This document shows, piece by piece, positions 1 through 9,356 of a DNA stretch of 64,000 nt. The notes beneath the pieces are model-generated. The model ran no database searches and had not been told where the DNA came from. It saw only the letters and a program-made list of their open reading frames with translations. The stretch's first letter is position 1, and every line of letters begins with the position of its first letter. The position numbers and the translations under genes were made by a program. Origin of the DNA: Pseudomonas putida (GTDB taxonomy: Bacteria; Pseudomonadota; Gammaproteobacteria; Pseudomonadales; Pseudomonadaceae); the NCBI RefSeq assembly GCF_009883635.2, contig NZ_CP026115.2:4154001-4218000 (forward strand), given 5' to 3'.

Positions 1-83
1 CGGTGCTGTACCTGTGCAGTGACGGCGCGGCATTTACCACCGGGCACAGTTTGACGGTGGATGGTGGGGCCACCGCGATTTGA
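1..83 (+). CDS. Short-chain dehydrogenase/reductase, C-terminal fragment (cut by window edge)
   Basis: The frame is open from the left edge and ends with TGA at 81-83. The 26 visible residues contain LCSDGAAFTTG followed by LTVDGG, the usual C-terminal end of classical SDR enzymes (substrate-loop end plus the last strand 'xxVDGG'). The Rossmann cofactor motif and the Ser-Tyr-Lys catalytic residues lie outside the window, so neither cofactor nor substrate can be judged. The next gene starts about 110 bp downstream and shows no relation to it. Confidence 0.8.
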   Translation, partial: VLYLCSDGAAFTTGHSLTVDGGATAI

Positions 84-195
84 GCCGAGGTTGAAATGTA
101 TCGCGCAACATCTTGACGCAGAACGTTAAGTTTTGTAAGGGCGGATTGTTTGTTGGCTGTCTATACTTTTGCTTCTCAAAATGTGGGGAGCAACA

Positions 196-1023
196 GTGGA
201 AGCAGAAACTAGCAACAAGCCAGCCCGGCAACTTTCGATCATGGACTTCTCGGCCTGTCGTGGGATTGCCGAGGGGCCCGTCTTCATCGTCGCGTCGGGC
301 GCATCGGCAAAGGGCTTCCCTATGCAGCGCTTCGCCAATGTGCCGATGATCACGCTCAACGGCGCGATCTCGATGTTCTCGGAACAGGGCCCGCGTCCGT
401 ACTTTTACGTGTGTACCGACACCGGGTTTGCGCATCAACAGCCTGAACTTTACGCCAAGGCGGTGCGCCTCACTCGGCGTCTGGCGATCTGGCCAAGTGA
501 AGTCGGAGCACTGCCGGTATCGGCCAAGGCGCAGGTCTTCCCACTGGCCAAGGCGGCGCGCTCGCGCCTGTTCGACTCGCTGCTCAATGCCGATCCGGCT
601 TTGGTGCGCAGCCGGGCCTTCTGGGGCAACCGCTCGCGTTCCGTGGGTTTCAGCAAAGACCTCTCGCAAGGCTTTTTCGATGCCCGCACGGTGGCGTATG
701 CCGCGCTGCAGATTGCCTGTCACGTGGGCTTCAACCAGGTTTTTCTGGTGGGTGTGGACCTCGACCAGTCGGTGGGGCGCTTTTATGAAACGCCAGGCCA
801 GGCAGCTTCGCGCTGCCACCTGGACGAGGCCTATCAACGGCGCATCCTGCCCTCGTTCAAGCTGATGGCCGATCGAGTGGTCGACGAAAACTTTGCCGTT
901 TACAACCTCTCCGCCACGTCGAAAATCCCGGAATCGGTCATCCCGAAAATTTCCGTCGAACAGGCCCAGGCGATCATTCTTGGCAACGCTGCGCAGGCTT
1001 CACTGTGCAGTCACCCCGCGTGA
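196..1023 (+). CDS. Putative lipopolysaccharide core / surface polysaccharide biosynthesis protein
   Basis: About 275 residues. The N-terminal part contains GPVFIVASGASAKGF and later TLNGAISMF and FLVGVDLD, a pattern I associate with the DUF115/MptE-like fold found in proteins annotated as LPS-core biosynthesis proteins in Pseudomonas; the reaction is not known to me. I place the start at GTG 196, because GGGGAG at 185-190 sits five bases before it; in-frame ATG 181 and TTG 169 are alternatives with no comparable ribosome binding site. No signal peptide or membrane span is seen, so it is probably cytosolic. The stop codon overlaps the next start (GTGA), so the two genes are translationally coupled and probably act on the same glycan. 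Function is inferred, existence is firm. Confidence 0.7.
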   Translation: MEAETSNKPARQLSIMDFSACRGIAEGPVFIVASGASAKGFPMQRFANVPMITLNGAISMFSEQGPRPYFYVCTDTGFAHQQPELYAKAVRLTRRLAIWPSEVGALPVSAKAQVFPLAKAARSRLFDSLLNADPALVRSRAFWGNRSRSVGFSKDLSQGFFDARTVAYAALQIACHVGFNQVFLVGVDLDQSVGRFYETPGQAASRCHLDEAYQRRILPSFKLMADRVVDENFAVYNLSATSKIPESVIPKISVEQAQAIILGNAAQASLCSHPA

Positions 1024-1958
1024 CCGTTTACTTTCTCGGTTGGCAGGCCCGCTACGAGCAGATCATGATCGAACACCTGGCGCAGTCGCACGCGGTGCGG
1101 GTGTTCCAGTTGCCTGCTTACGCACGCAGAGTCGTGCGCCTGGCGCGAGCGTTGGGTGGCGCATCGGCGTTGCTGACGTGGCTTGGCAGGCGAGCGAGCG
1201 CCGCCAACCAGGCCACCACCAACGACCTGCTGGTGTGCAACGAGGGCCAGCTCAAGCGTGGGCGCCAGCTGCATCTGGTACAGGGCTTCCCCGGCCAGCG
1301 GGTGCTGCTGGTGCGGGACCTGGTCGATGCCGATTTTGTCGAGCGCATGCGGCCGCTATTCGATCGTATCTACAGCTACGACCCCTTGCAGTGCAAGCGT
1401 CTGGGTATGCTCCACCTGGAGCAGTTTTTTCCATTTGATCCCGACAACGCCAGGCCGCCGGCAGCCGAACAGGGCGCTGCAGGTCAGCGGCCGTTGTGCT
1501 TCTTCCTAGGGCGCGACAAAGGCCGTGCCCATCACTTGCAGGCCTTGGCGCAGGCGCTGGGCGAGCTGGGCTGCGCGCTTGATTTCCTGATCGTCAAGGA
1601 CGCTACCAGCAAGGCACCGGGCAGCTACCACGTCGACGCGGTGTTGCCGTACGAGGTCAACCTGGCCAGGGCCATGGCCTGTGATGTGTTGGTGGAGATC
1701 AACCAGCCGGGCCAGGCCGGCCTGACCTTGCGGCCGCTGGAAGCTGCGTTCTTCGGCAAACAGCTGATCACTGATAACCGTCGGGTCAGGGACATGGCCT
1801 TCTACCATCCCGACCGTTTCTATGTTCTGGGGGATGAACAGCGGGATCTGCAGGCGTTCCTGGCCAGCAAAGCGCCAGCGGTGGCACCGGATGCCCTGCG
1901 CAAACATACCCCGACGGGGTTGCTGGAGCGCTTGCTGGCGGACTCGTTCCGGGGTTGA
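1020..1958 (+). CDS. Putative glycosyltransferase-like protein coupled to the upstream LPS gene
   Basis: About 312 residues, starting at the GTG at 1020 that overlaps the upstream TGA; an in-frame GTG at 1005 is an alternative. The sequence alternates Rossmann-like strands (LLVCNEGQL, RVLLVRDLVDADF, LCFFLGRDKG) with a C-terminal block containing DVLVEINQPGQAGLTLRPLE and FFGKQLITDN. A late block with the order 'LR..E....gkpvIT.N' resembles the donor-binding side of GT-B glycosyltransferases, where a conserved Glu contacts the sugar nucleotide. No membrane segment is seen. The coupling to the preceding gene suggests a two-gene unit for surface sugar assembly. I do not recognise a specific named enzyme. 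Confidence 0.6.
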   Translation: MTVYFLGWQARYEQIMIEHLAQSHAVRVFQLPAYARRVVRLARALGGASALLTWLGRRASAANQATTNDLLVCNEGQLKRGRQLHLVQGFPGQRVLLVRDLVDADFVERMRPLFDRIYSYDPLQCKRLGMLHLEQFFPFDPDNARPPAAEQGAAGQRPLCFFLGRDKGRAHHLQALAQALGELGCALDFLIVKDATSKAPGSYHVDAVLPYEVNLARAMACDVLVEINQPGQAGLTLRPLEAAFFGKQLITDNRRVRDMAFYHPDRFYVLGDEQRDLQAFLASKAPAVAPDALRKHTPTGLLERLLADSFRG

Positions 1959-1964
1959 GCCGGC

Positions 1965-3125
1965 TCAATGGCTGCTGGCTTGTTGCACGCTTTGCCTCAC
2001 GCCCTGCAACGCTCTGGCAACGGCCATGCAGCCCACCAGCAAGACCCCGCCAAACCCCAGCAAAGCCATGCCCGAGCCCAGGCGGTCACTCAGTACCCCG
2101 GTCAAGATCACCGGCACGCTGAAGCCCAGGTAGGCCAGCAGGAAGAACCCCGCACTGGCACGTGTCTTCTCGGCCCCGGCCAGTTCATTCACCGCCGCCA
2201 GCCCGCCGAGGTAAATGAAGCCGTAGCAGGCGCTGCTGGCTGCCACGGCACCAGCAAGCACTGCCCAGAGGCGTCCGCTTTCGGCGCCCCAAGCCAGCAA
2301 GGCATAGCTACACGGCAGAATCGCCATGCCCAGCAGGGTGGTCGCGCGGCTCGACATGCGCCGGGCCAGCGGCTGGAACAGCAGGCCGCAGCTGATCACG
2401 CAGAATGTCGAGAACCCCGACCAGGTGCTCAAGCCGTGCTGGCGCAGGATCCCGGGCAGCAGGGCGATCACCAGCCCGACGCAAGCCCAGGCCAGCAGAA
2501 TGGCCAGGCCATACACCACGCTGCCGCGCGGGTAGCAGGGCAGTCGCAACATGGCACTGCGCTGCGCCGGGCGTGGGTCGGGCAAGCGCCACACCAGCAG
2601 CAAAGCCACTACGCCAAACAGCAACTGCAGGTGGAAACTGCCGGGCGTGAGGCTCGGGCCGCGCAGCAGGAACAGGCTGGTCAGCGCCGCGCCCAGGCCA
2701 AAGCCCAGCGAAGTGCTGGCGGTGACCCAGTTGGCGGCACGCGCACTGCTGCCGGCGCCCATCAGTTCAGCCATGTAGGCGGTTGCCGTAGCTGATGCCA
2801 GGCCCGTGCCCAGGCCCAGGAAGAAGCGCGCCACGCCGAGGGTTTGCAGGCCAGGGGCGAACAGCATGAGCAGGGTGGCGACCATCGACAGCATGAGCGC
2901 GGCGAGGATCAGCGGCCGCCGCCCGACCCGGTCGGCCAGCCCGCCCAGGGTCAGCAGCACCGGCAGCACGCCCAGCACGTAGCCAGAGAAAGCCACTGCA
3001 GTGGCGGCGGCGCCCTGGCCGGAGAGGTCGGCATAGGTGATGTAGAGCGGGGCCTGCAGGTTGACCGCCAGGGTGATCAGACACAGGGCGAAGGCGAGCA
3101 GGGCGGGGGAGTAGCGCGAGGGCAT
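1965..3125 (-). CDS. Major facilitator superfamily transporter
   Basis: 386 residues from the ATG at 3125 (MPSRYSPALLAFALCL) with about twelve hydrophobic segments. The loop after the second span reads GGLADRVGRRPLI, the MFS signature between TM2 and TM3. It is an inner-membrane secondary transporter and, by its overall look, more likely an exporter; the substrate cannot be read from sequence. The divergent neighbour is a MocR-type regulator about 210 bp away, with a REP pair between, which suggests that regulator may control it. Its stop lies a few bases from the end of the convergent upstream gene. Confidence 0.85.
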   Translation of the reverse strand: MPSRYSPALLAFALCLITLAVNLQAPLYITYADLSGQGAAATAVAFSGYVLGVLPVLLTLGGLADRVGRRPLILAALMLSMVATLLMLFAPGLQTLGVARFFLGLGTGLASATATAYMAELMGAGSSARAANWVTASTSLGFGLGAALTSLFLLRGPSLTPGSFHLQLLFGVVALLLVWRLPDPRPAQRSAMLRLPCYPRGSVVYGLAILLAWACVGLVIALLPGILRQHGLSTWSGFSTFCVISCGLLFQPLARRMSSRATTLLGMAILPCSYALLAWGAESGRLWAVLAGAVAASSACYGFIYLGGLAAVNELAGAEKTRASAGFFLLAYLGFSVPVILTGVLSDRLGSGMALLGFGGVLLVGCMAVARALQGVRQSVQQASSH

Positions 3126-3153
3126 AGGTACGGTCCTTGTTCTTGGGTTGTCA

Positions 3154-3242
3154 GTACCGGCCCTTTCGCGGGGCAAGCCCGCTCCCACAGGATCTCCACA
3201 ACAGCTTGTTGGAGCGGGCTTGCCCCGCGAAAGGGCCGGTAC
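3154..3242. repeat. REP pair (inverted, 32-bp perfect arms)
   Basis: Arms at 3154-3185 and 3211-3242 are exact reverse complements with a 25-bp spacer. Each arm carries the Pseudomonas REP core TTCGCGGG..CAAGCCCGC. It lies between the divergent MFS and MocR genes, an unusual place for an element mostly found between convergent or tandem genes. Confidence 0.9.
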
Positions 3243-3337
3243 AGGAGACATTGCCCTTCACCCCAGCCCTCAACAAGGCACACCCAGGCTCCATTTATGC
3301 TTAACTGTTCGCTCAAAATCAGCAAACACTCAGCGCC

Positions 3338-4735
3338 ATGCACTTCACCCTCGACCGCCAAATCCCCACCCCGCTGGTTCAGCAGCTCACCGACCACCTG
3401 CAGGCCTGGATCGAACAGCAGCGCCTGCGCCCCGGTGCCCGCCTGCCGTCGATCCGCAACCTGGCCCGCGACCAGTCGGTCAGTGCCTCCTGCGTAATCG
3501 AAGCCTACGACCGTCTGGTCGCCAGCGGCTGGCTCGAGGCCCGTCATGGCACCGGCTTCTTCGTCGCCGAGCGCAAAACCACCGTCGCGGCCGAGCATCA
3601 GCCGGTGTGGGGCGAGGCGGGCGATGGCAGCTGGCGCCAGTTCCGCGAAGGCCATGACGAACTGCTCAAGCTCGGCTGCGGCTGGCTGCCGAACAGTTGG
3701 CATGCAGAGGTCGAATTGGCCCAGGCGATCCGCCAGGTCAGCCGCGGCAACCCACAGGACCTGTTCGACTACTGCCCGCCGCTAGGCCTGGCCAGCCTGC
3801 GCCAGCACTTGCACAAGCGCCTGGCACGGCTGGACATCGCTGCCGGGCCCGAGCGCATCCTCACCACCCAAGGTGCTAGCCATGGCCTTGACCTGCTGGT
3901 GCGTACCTTGTTGCGCCCCGGCGACACCGTGCTGGTAGAGAACCCTGGCTACTACAACCTGTACAACCTGCTGCGCCAGCATCAGGTGCGCATGCTGCCG
4001 GTGCCGCGCACGGTGTTCGGCCCTGACCTTGCAGTGTTCGAACGCTTGCTGGCCGAGCATCGCCCCCGTTGCCTGTTTACCAACAGCCTGTACCAGAACC
4101 CCACGGGTACCAGCCTTGCGCCCAAGGTTGCGTACCGCCTGCTGGAACTGGCCCGCGAGTATGACCTGCGTATCATCGAGGACGATATCTACGCTGACTT
4201 CCAGGAAGGCCCGGCCACCCGCCTGACCACCCTCGACAGCGAGCAACGGGTGATCTACCTGGCCAGTTTCTCCAAGACCCTGAGCAGTTCGCTGCGCGTC
4301 GGCTACCTGGTGGCCGATGCGCCCTTGGTAGCGCGTCTGGCCGAGCTGAAGATGGTCAGTGGCATCGGCACCTCGCGCTTTGCCGAGCAGGTGGTCGGGC
4401 AGATGCTGGCCAGCGGCAGCTACCGCAAGAGCGTCCAGCGCCTGCGGGTGCGGCTGGGGCAGCACATGGCCAAATTGCTCGGGCAACTGGAACAGTACGG
4501 CTGGCAGGTGTTCTGTGAGCCGTATGGCGGGATGTTCGTCTGGGCGCGGGTGCCGGGGCGTGACTTCGCCAGCCTCGAGCGCCTGGCACTGGAGCATTCG
4601 GTGTTGCTCACCCCGGGTAGCGCCTTCGACTACCAGGGCGTTGCCAGCGATTGGCTGCGCATCAATGTCGCCTACGGGCAGGACACCCGCGCCCAGGGCT
4701 TCCTTCAGCACGCAGGGCGACCTTCAGCTAGCTGA
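3338..4735 (+). CDS. MocR/PdxR-family transcriptional regulator (GntR HTH fused to aminotransferase fold)
   Basis: 465 residues. Residues about 1-75 form a GntR winged helix (LVQQLTDHLQAWI, RLPSIRNLARDQSVSASCVIEAYDRL, GTGFFV). The rest is a fold-type I aminotransferase domain with the PLP-binding lysine at residue 313 in ASFSKTLSSSLRVGYL and the upstream IIEDDIYADF block. Proteins of this family bind PLP or an amino-compound adduct and switch transcription of neighbouring genes. It is divergent from the MFS gene at 1965-3125, so an exporter/regulator pair is a reasonable inference; the ligand is unknown. Length is normal for the family. Confidence 0.9.
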   Translation: MHFTLDRQIPTPLVQQLTDHLQAWIEQQRLRPGARLPSIRNLARDQSVSASCVIEAYDRLVASGWLEARHGTGFFVAERKTTVAAEHQPVWGEAGDGSWRQFREGHDELLKLGCGWLPNSWHAEVELAQAIRQVSRGNPQDLFDYCPPLGLASLRQHLHKRLARLDIAAGPERILTTQGASHGLDLLVRTLLRPGDTVLVENPGYYNLYNLLRQHQVRMLPVPRTVFGPDLAVFERLLAEHRPRCLFTNSLYQNPTGTSLAPKVAYRLLELAREYDLRIIEDDIYADFQEGPATRLTTLDSEQRVIYLASFSKTLSSSLRVGYLVADAPLVARLAELKMVSGIGTSRFAEQVVGQMLASGSYRKSVQRLRVRLGQHMAKLLGQLEQYGWQVFCEPYGGMFVWARVPGRDFASLERLALEHSVLLTPGSAFDYQGVASDWLRINVAYGQDTRAQGFLQHAGRPSAS

Positions 4736-4852
4736 TCGCGACACGCTCATAGCCATTTGACACCATTTTGGCGCCAACCTCTTGTTTGCAGGGCGATAAC
4801 GTTGCCACGCTTGGCTCTCGGCAAAACCTTGCACGGTGAAGGGGAATCGGCG

Positions 4853-6790
4853 ATGGCGACGAGCAGGCACGGTGTTCTGGCCAACCTGGGCATGGCCCGC
4901 AAACTGGGCCTGGGTTTTGCCCTGGTGTTGCTGTTGACCGTAGCGGTGGCAGCCATCGGCATCGCGGCGCTGCACAGCGTCGGCCAGCGCTTCGACGGCC
5001 TGCGCGAGCTGGGCCAGATCAATACCGACCTGTTGCGGCTGCGCCAGCACGAGCAGGCGTTTGCACTGCGCTCCGACATCAAAGAGGCCGAGGCCTTGCG
5101 CAGCGGCTTGCAGAACCTTGCCGAGCGCGCCCGCAGCCTGCCAGCGCTGGCGGCGACCGAGGCTGACCTGGCGGCTTACGGCCAGGCCTTCGAAGCCTTC
5201 GTCGAAGCAGTGCAGGCCAAGGAGCTGGCGCTGGACATGGCCAGTTGGTCGGTGTCCAGCGTGGCCAACAACCTCGATGTGCTGCAGGCCGGCCTGGCCG
5301 ACGATGCCACCTACACGCTCAAGCAGTCCCAGGGCCAGCAAGGCGGCGAGTTCCTTGAGCAGGCCGGGCAGGTGGCACAAGTGTCGCGGCTGATGCTGCA
5401 GGCCATGGACGAAGCGCGGGTGCGCCTGGACAAGAGTCGCAAGGGTGAGGAGGGAGAGCAAGGCCGCATCGCCCAGACGGTCGAAGCGGCGCAGCTGGTC
5501 GAGCAGCTCAACGCCGCCGTCAGTGACGCGGGCTACCAGAGTGTGCTCGGCGAGGTGGCCGGGCACATTGTCAGCTTTACCGACAAGCTCAACGAATACA
5601 CCGACTTGCTGGGCAAGGAGCAAGGCATCAAGGCGCAGTTGCAGGCGCGTGCCGAGCAGGTCACGGGCCGGGTCGACCAGGCCTATGCTGTCGATCAACA
5701 GGCGATGCAGGCCGAGCTGGCGCGCAACAGCCTGGCCATTGCCCTCGCCACCGGGCTGGCGTTGCTGGTGGGGCTCCTCGCCGCCTGGCTGATTACCCGC
5801 GCCGTGGTCGGCCCGCTCAAGCGCGTGATCGGCCGTGCCCAGCGCATTGCCGCAGGCGAGTTGAGCCTGGAGAGCGAGGCGGTGCGCAGTGATGAAGTCG
5901 GCCAATTGATGCAGGCCATGCAGCAGATGGCCGCCGGCTTGTCCGGCGTGGTCAGTGGCCTGCAGCAGGGTATCGAGCAGCTGGCCGGCAGCGCTCAGGC
6001 GTTATCGGCGGTAACCGAGCAGACCAACCGCGAAGTCGGCAGCCAGAAGGAAGAGACCGAGCAGGTGGCCACCGCCATGCAGCAGATGACCGCCACCGTG
6101 CACGACGTGGCGCGCAATGCCGAAGAGGCAGCACAGGCAGCGCAGGCCGCCGATGACAAGGTCGACGCCGGCCAGCGCGTGGTGCGCGAGAGCATGCAGC
6201 GTATCGAGCAGCTGGCCACGGCTGCAGACACGGCCAGTGCCGGCATCGACAGCCTCAGTGCCGAGATCCACACCATTGGCGATGTGCTGGAGGTGATCAA
6301 GAGCGTCGCCGAGCAGACCAACCTGCTGGCGCTCAACGCAGCCATCGAGGCGGCCCGGGCGGGTGAGCAGGGGCGTGGTTTCGCGGTGGTGGCCGACGAA
6401 GTACGGGCGCTGGCCCGGCGTACCCGGCAGTCGACCGAGGAAATCGAGCGCCTGGTAGCCAGCCTGCGCGGAAATGCCCAGCAGTCGGTGGCGCAGATCC
6501 GTGGCAGTACCGAGCTGGTGCGCCTGGCCGTGGCCGATGCGCTACAGACCGAGAGTGCGCTGGGCAGCATTGCGGTGGCGGTGTCGTTGATTCAGCAGAT
6601 GAATCAGCAAATTGCGGCGGCGGCGGAGCAGCAGAGTTCGGTGGCCGAAGAGATCAGCCGTAGTGTGACGCAGATCCGCGGCAGTGCCGACCAGGCGGCG
6701 CTGGCGATGCAGGATAATGCCCGGTCCAGTATCGAGCTGGCGCAGCTGGGCAATGACCTTAAAGGCATGGTTGGCCATTTCAGGCTGTGA
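4853..6790 (+). CDS. Methyl-accepting chemotaxis protein with large helical ligand domain
   Basis: 645 residues from ATG 4853, preceded by GAAGGGGAA; the frame is open further upstream but without a better site. TM1 is at about 18-40, a periplasmic domain of roughly 255 residues follows, and TM2 is at about 295-316. A HAMP domain comes next ([18 protein letters not shown]). The cytoplasmic hairpin carries the conserved signalling tip ([19 protein letters not shown]) at about 480-525. The all-helical periplasmic region of about 250 residues fits a helical bimodular (HBM) domain as in McpS of P. putida, which senses organic acids; the ligand here is unknown. It signals through CheW/CheA at the cell pole. 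It converges on benE with a small hairpin between. Confidence 0.9.
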   Translation: MATSRHGVLANLGMARKLGLGFALVLLLTVAVAAIGIAALHSVGQRFDGLRELGQINTDLLRLRQHEQAFALRSDIKEAEALRSGLQNLAERARSLPALAATEADLAAYGQAFEAFVEAVQAKELALDMASWSVSSVANNLDVLQAGLADDATYTLKQSQGQQGGEFLEQAGQVAQVSRLMLQAMDEARVRLDKSRKGEEGEQGRIAQTVEAAQLVEQLNAAVSDAGYQSVLGEVAGHIVSFTDKLNEYTDLLGKEQGIKAQLQARAEQVTGRVDQAYAVDQQAMQAELARNSLAIALATGLALLVGLLAAWLITRAVVGPLKRVIGRAQRIAAGELSLESEAVRSDEVGQLMQAMQQMAAGLSGVVSGLQQGIEQLAGSAQALSAVTEQTNREVGSQKEETEQVATAMQQMTATVHDVARNAEEAAQAAQAADDKVDAGQRVVRESMQRIEQLATAADTASAGIDSLSAEIHTIGDVLEVIKSVAEQTNLLALNAAIEAARAGEQGRGFAVVADEVRALARRTRQSTEEIERLVASLRGNAQQSVAQIRGSTELVRLAVADALQTESALGSIAVAVSLIQQMNQQIAAAAEQQSSVAEEISRSVTQIRGSADQAALAMQDNARSSIELAQLGNDLKGMVGHFRL

Positions 6791-6797
6791 AGACCCC

Positions 6798-6826
6798 TGT
6801 GGGAGCGACACAAGGCCGCTCCCACA
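6798..6826. terminator. Hairpin between convergent genes, probable bidirectional terminator
   Basis: TGTGGGAGCG at 6798-6807 pairs with CGCTCCCACA at 6817-6826. It sits between the ends of the chemoreceptor and benE genes. There is no long T run, so the terminator role is inferred from position; it is also a half REP-like sequence. Confidence 0.5.
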
Positions 6827-6844
6827 AAGAATGTGCGCTAGTCT

Positions 6845-8035
6845 TCAGGCCTTGCGCGGATTGAGGATCAGCAAGGTCAACACCCCTGCCACGATCCCCC
6901 AGAACGCCGAGCCGATCGAGAACAGGGTCAACCCCGAAGCCGTCACCATGAAGGTGATCAGCGCTGCCTCGCGTTCCCTGGCCTCGCTCATGGCCACGGT
7001 CAGCCCGTTCATGATCGAACCGAACAGCGCCAACGCGGCAATCGACAGCACCAGCTCCTTCGGCAGCGCCGCGAACAAGGCCGCCAGGGTAGCGCCGAAC
7101 GTGCCGGCAATGCCATAGAAAATCCCGCACCAGACTGCTGCGGTATAGCGCTTGCTCGGGTCTTCATGGGCGTGCGGCCCGGTGCAGATCGCCGCACTGA
7201 TCGCCGCCAGGTTGACCCCGTGCGAGCCGAACGGCGCCAGCAGCAGCGAAGCCAGGCCCGTCGTTGAAATCAGCGGCGAGGCGGGCACCTGGTAGCCGTC
7301 GGCGCGCAGCACCGCCACCCCAGGCATGTTCTGCGAGGTCATCGCCACCACGAACAGCGGGATGCCGATGCTGATGGTCGCAGCCAGCGAGAAGCTTGGC
7401 GTGGTCCACACCGGGGTGGCCACTTCCAGCTTGAAGCCGCTGAAGTCGAGCAGGCCGAGGGCGCCGGACAACGCCGTGCCCACCAGCAAGGCGGCCAGTA
7501 CGCAGTAGCGCGGCGACAGGCGCTTGACCAGCAGGTAGCTGAAGAACATGCCCAGCACCAGCAGGGTGCGGTGCTGGGCGGCAACGAAGATCTCGCTGCC
7601 GATCTTGAACAGGATCCCGGCCAGCAAGGCCGAGGCCAGCGATGCCGGAATGCGCTTGACCAGGCGCTCGAAGCTGCCGGTCAGGCCGCAGATCACCACC
7701 AGCAGCGCACAGGTGATGTAGGCACCAATGGCTTCGCCGTAGCTGACCCCGCCCAGGCTGGTGATCAGCAGCGCCGCGCCGGGGGTCGACCAGGCCACGG
7801 TGATCGGGGTGCGATAGCGCAGCGACAGGCCGATGCTGCACGCGGCCATGCCGATCGACAGCGCCCAGATCCATGAAGAAATCTGCGCGTTGGTCAGGCC
7901 CGCTGCCTGGCCGGCCTGGAACATCAGCACCAGCGAGCTGGTATAGCCGGTGAGCATGGCGATGAAGCCGGCGACCACCGCCGACGGGGAGGTGTCTGCC
8001 AGGGGCCGCAGGCGTGCGGAGGTGGCATCGGTCAT
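6845..8035 (-). CDS. BenE-family benzoate/H+ symporter-like transporter
   Basis: 396 residues from ATG 8035 (MTDATSARLRPLADTSPSAV); an upstream in-frame extension is not needed. The sequence is almost entirely hydrophobic, with about 12 spans, and contains the BenE-type blocks VVAGFIAMLTGYTSSL, RTPITVAWSTPGAALL and GVNLAAISAAICTG with a nearby HAHED. BenE-family proteins are inner-membrane symporters of benzoate or related aromatics. No catabolic ben genes are next to it, so the substrate may differ. It diverges from a glutathione transferase gene. Confidence 0.85.
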   Translation of the reverse strand: MTDATSARLRPLADTSPSAVVAGFIAMLTGYTSSLVLMFQAGQAAGLTNAQISSWIWALSIGMAACSIGLSLRYRTPITVAWSTPGAALLITSLGGVSYGEAIGAYITCALLVVICGLTGSFERLVKRIPASLASALLAGILFKIGSEIFVAAQHRTLLVLGMFFSYLLVKRLSPRYCVLAALLVGTALSGALGLLDFSGFKLEVATPVWTTPSFSLAATISIGIPLFVVAMTSQNMPGVAVLRADGYQVPASPLISTTGLASLLLAPFGSHGVNLAAISAAICTGPHAHEDPSKRYTAAVWCGIFYGIAGTFGATLAALFAALPKELVLSIAALALFGSIMNGLTVAMSEAREREAALITFMVTASGLTLFSIGSAFWGIVAGVLTLLILNPRKA

Positions 8036-8182
8036 TGGGTTGGGTCCTTGTCCATGTGTAAGCAGTTTTTTCAGACTAACGCGCGCTGGATTGATCTTTG
8101 CCATACAGCAGGCATTGCTTTTAGCCGTACAGTCGCCAACTATTGGGCAAGTTTGCGCAACTGCATGGGAGGGGGACAGGTG

Positions 8183-8785
8183 ATGTTCAAGGTGTACGGT
8201 GACTACCAGTCAGGCAACTGCTACAAGGTCAAGTTGATGCTCAGCCTGCTCGACCGCCCCTATGAGTGGCAGGCGGTGGATATCCTCAAGGGCGAGACCG
8301 AAACCCCAGAGTTTCTGGCCATGAACCCCAACGGCAAGGTGCCGGTGCTCAAGCTTGAGGACGGTACCTGCCTGTGGGAGTCGAACGCGATCCTCAATTA
8401 CCTGGCCGACGGCAGCGAGTTCCTGCCCAGCGAGCCGCGCCTGCGGACCCAGGTGTTGCAGTGGCAATTCTTCGAGCAGTACAGTCATGAGCCTTACATT
8501 GCCGTGGCGCGGTTCATCCAGTTCTACCTGGGTCTGCCGGACGAGCGCGTGGAGGAGTACCGTAAACTGCACAAGGGCGGTTACAAGGCGTTGAAGGTGA
8601 TGGAGCGGCAGTTGCAGATGACGCCGTACCTGGTCGGGGACCAGTACTCGATCGCCGATGTGGCGCTGTATGCCTACACCCATGTGGCGCATCAGGGCGG
8701 ATTCGACTTGGCCGATTACCCGGCAGTGCGCGCCTGGCTGGAGCGGGTGGCCAGCCATCCGCGGCATGTGCCGATGGTCGAGTAA
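8183..8785 (+). CDS. Glutathione S-transferase family protein
   Basis: 200 residues from ATG 8183, chosen because GGGAGGGGGACAGG lies just upstream. The N-terminal thioredoxin-like domain (about 1-80) shows MFKVYGDYQSGNCYKV, then NPNGKVPVL and the glutathione-binding ESNAILNYLA. The C-terminal all-helical domain has VGDQYSIADVALYAYTH, the N-capping box typical of GSTs. A cytosolic conjugating or thiol-transfer enzyme; the substrate is not known. Length is normal. Confidence 0.9.
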   Translation: MFKVYGDYQSGNCYKVKLMLSLLDRPYEWQAVDILKGETETPEFLAMNPNGKVPVLKLEDGTCLWESNAILNYLADGSEFLPSEPRLRTQVLQWQFFEQYSHEPYIAVARFIQFYLGLPDERVEEYRKLHKGGYKALKVMERQLQMTPYLVGDQYSIADVALYAYTHVAHQGGFDLADYPAVRAWLERVASHPRHVPMVE

Positions 8786-8797
8786 GCTGGCGCGATC

Positions 8798-8922
8798 CCC
8801 CTTGTGGGAGCCGCGCTTGCCGGCGATGGGCCGCAAAGCGGCCCCACGATTTCAGGGTTGTAGCATAAGTTGCCGGGGCCGCTTCGCGGCCCATCGCCGG
8901 CAAGCGCGGCTCCCACAAGGGG
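8798..8922. repeat. Long palindromic repeat, family B copy 1
   Basis: Perfect 37-bp outer arms at 8798-8834 and 8886-8922; with one mismatch the pairing continues about 11 bp further inward. The loop contains CCACGATTTCAGG. A nearly identical element is at 56711-56831, including much of the loop. It lies between the end of the GST gene and the end of the glutaredoxin-like gene (convergent). Confidence 0.9.
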
Positions 8923-8932
8923 CACGCAGGGC

Positions 8933-9298
8933 TTACGCGAAGCGCTTGTCCAGATAGGCAATGATGGCCTTGGATTCATACATCCAGGTCACCTTGCCCG
9001 CTTCTTCGATGCGCAGGCACGGCACTTTCACCCGGCCACCGCCTTCGAGCAGCGCCTGGCGATGCACGTCGTCGTTCTTGGCATCACGCAATGTCACCGG
9101 CACGTTCAGGCGATGCAGGGTGCGGCGGGTCTTCACGCAGAACGGGCAGGCATGGAACTGGTACAGCGCGAGGCCCTTGGCCTCTTGCTCGACACGCGCC
9201 TGGGCCGCCGCATCACGCTTCTGCTTGGCCGGGCGGCTGATCCAGTCGCCGAACACGATGAGCTGGCCGAGGCCGACCCGCAGGGCTTTGACGATCAT
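8933..9298 (-). CDS. Glutaredoxin-like thiol protein (CPFC active site)
   Basis: 121 residues. After about 40 basic and helical residues comes a thioredoxin-fold domain with the dithiol motif C51-P-F-C54 (YQFHACPFCVKTRR), the cis-Pro region RVKVPCLRI and the terminal ESKAIIAYLDKRF. This is a glutaredoxin or GST N-domain arrangement; it should reduce disulfides or glutathionylated thiols in the cytosol. The N-terminal tail is longer than in plain glutaredoxins. It follows folE on the same strand after a terminator, so it may have its own promoter. Confidence 0.85.
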   Translation of the reverse strand: MIVKALRVGLGQLIVFGDWISRPAKQKRDAAAQARVEQEAKGLALYQFHACPFCVKTRRTLHRLNVPVTLRDAKNDDVHRQALLEGGGRVKVPCLRIEEAGKVTWMYESKAIIAYLDKRFA

Positions 9299-9316
9299 GG
9301 GCTACTCCTGAAATGC

Positions 9317-9340
9317 AAAAGCCGACCCCTGGGGGCCGGC
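9317..9340 (-). terminator. Intrinsic terminator after folE
   Basis: Read on the minus strand, GCCGGCCCC pairs with GGGGTCGGC and is followed by TTTT. It stands between the folE stop and the start of the glutaredoxin-like gene. Confidence 0.7.
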
Positions 9341-9356
9341 TCGGGTCATGCGCCGA

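Noticed and set aside
3154..3242. The regularly recurring REP palindromes considered as a CRISPR array
   Set aside because: They are scattered singly or in inverted pairs over the window, not tandem direct repeats with unique spacers, and there are no cas genes.
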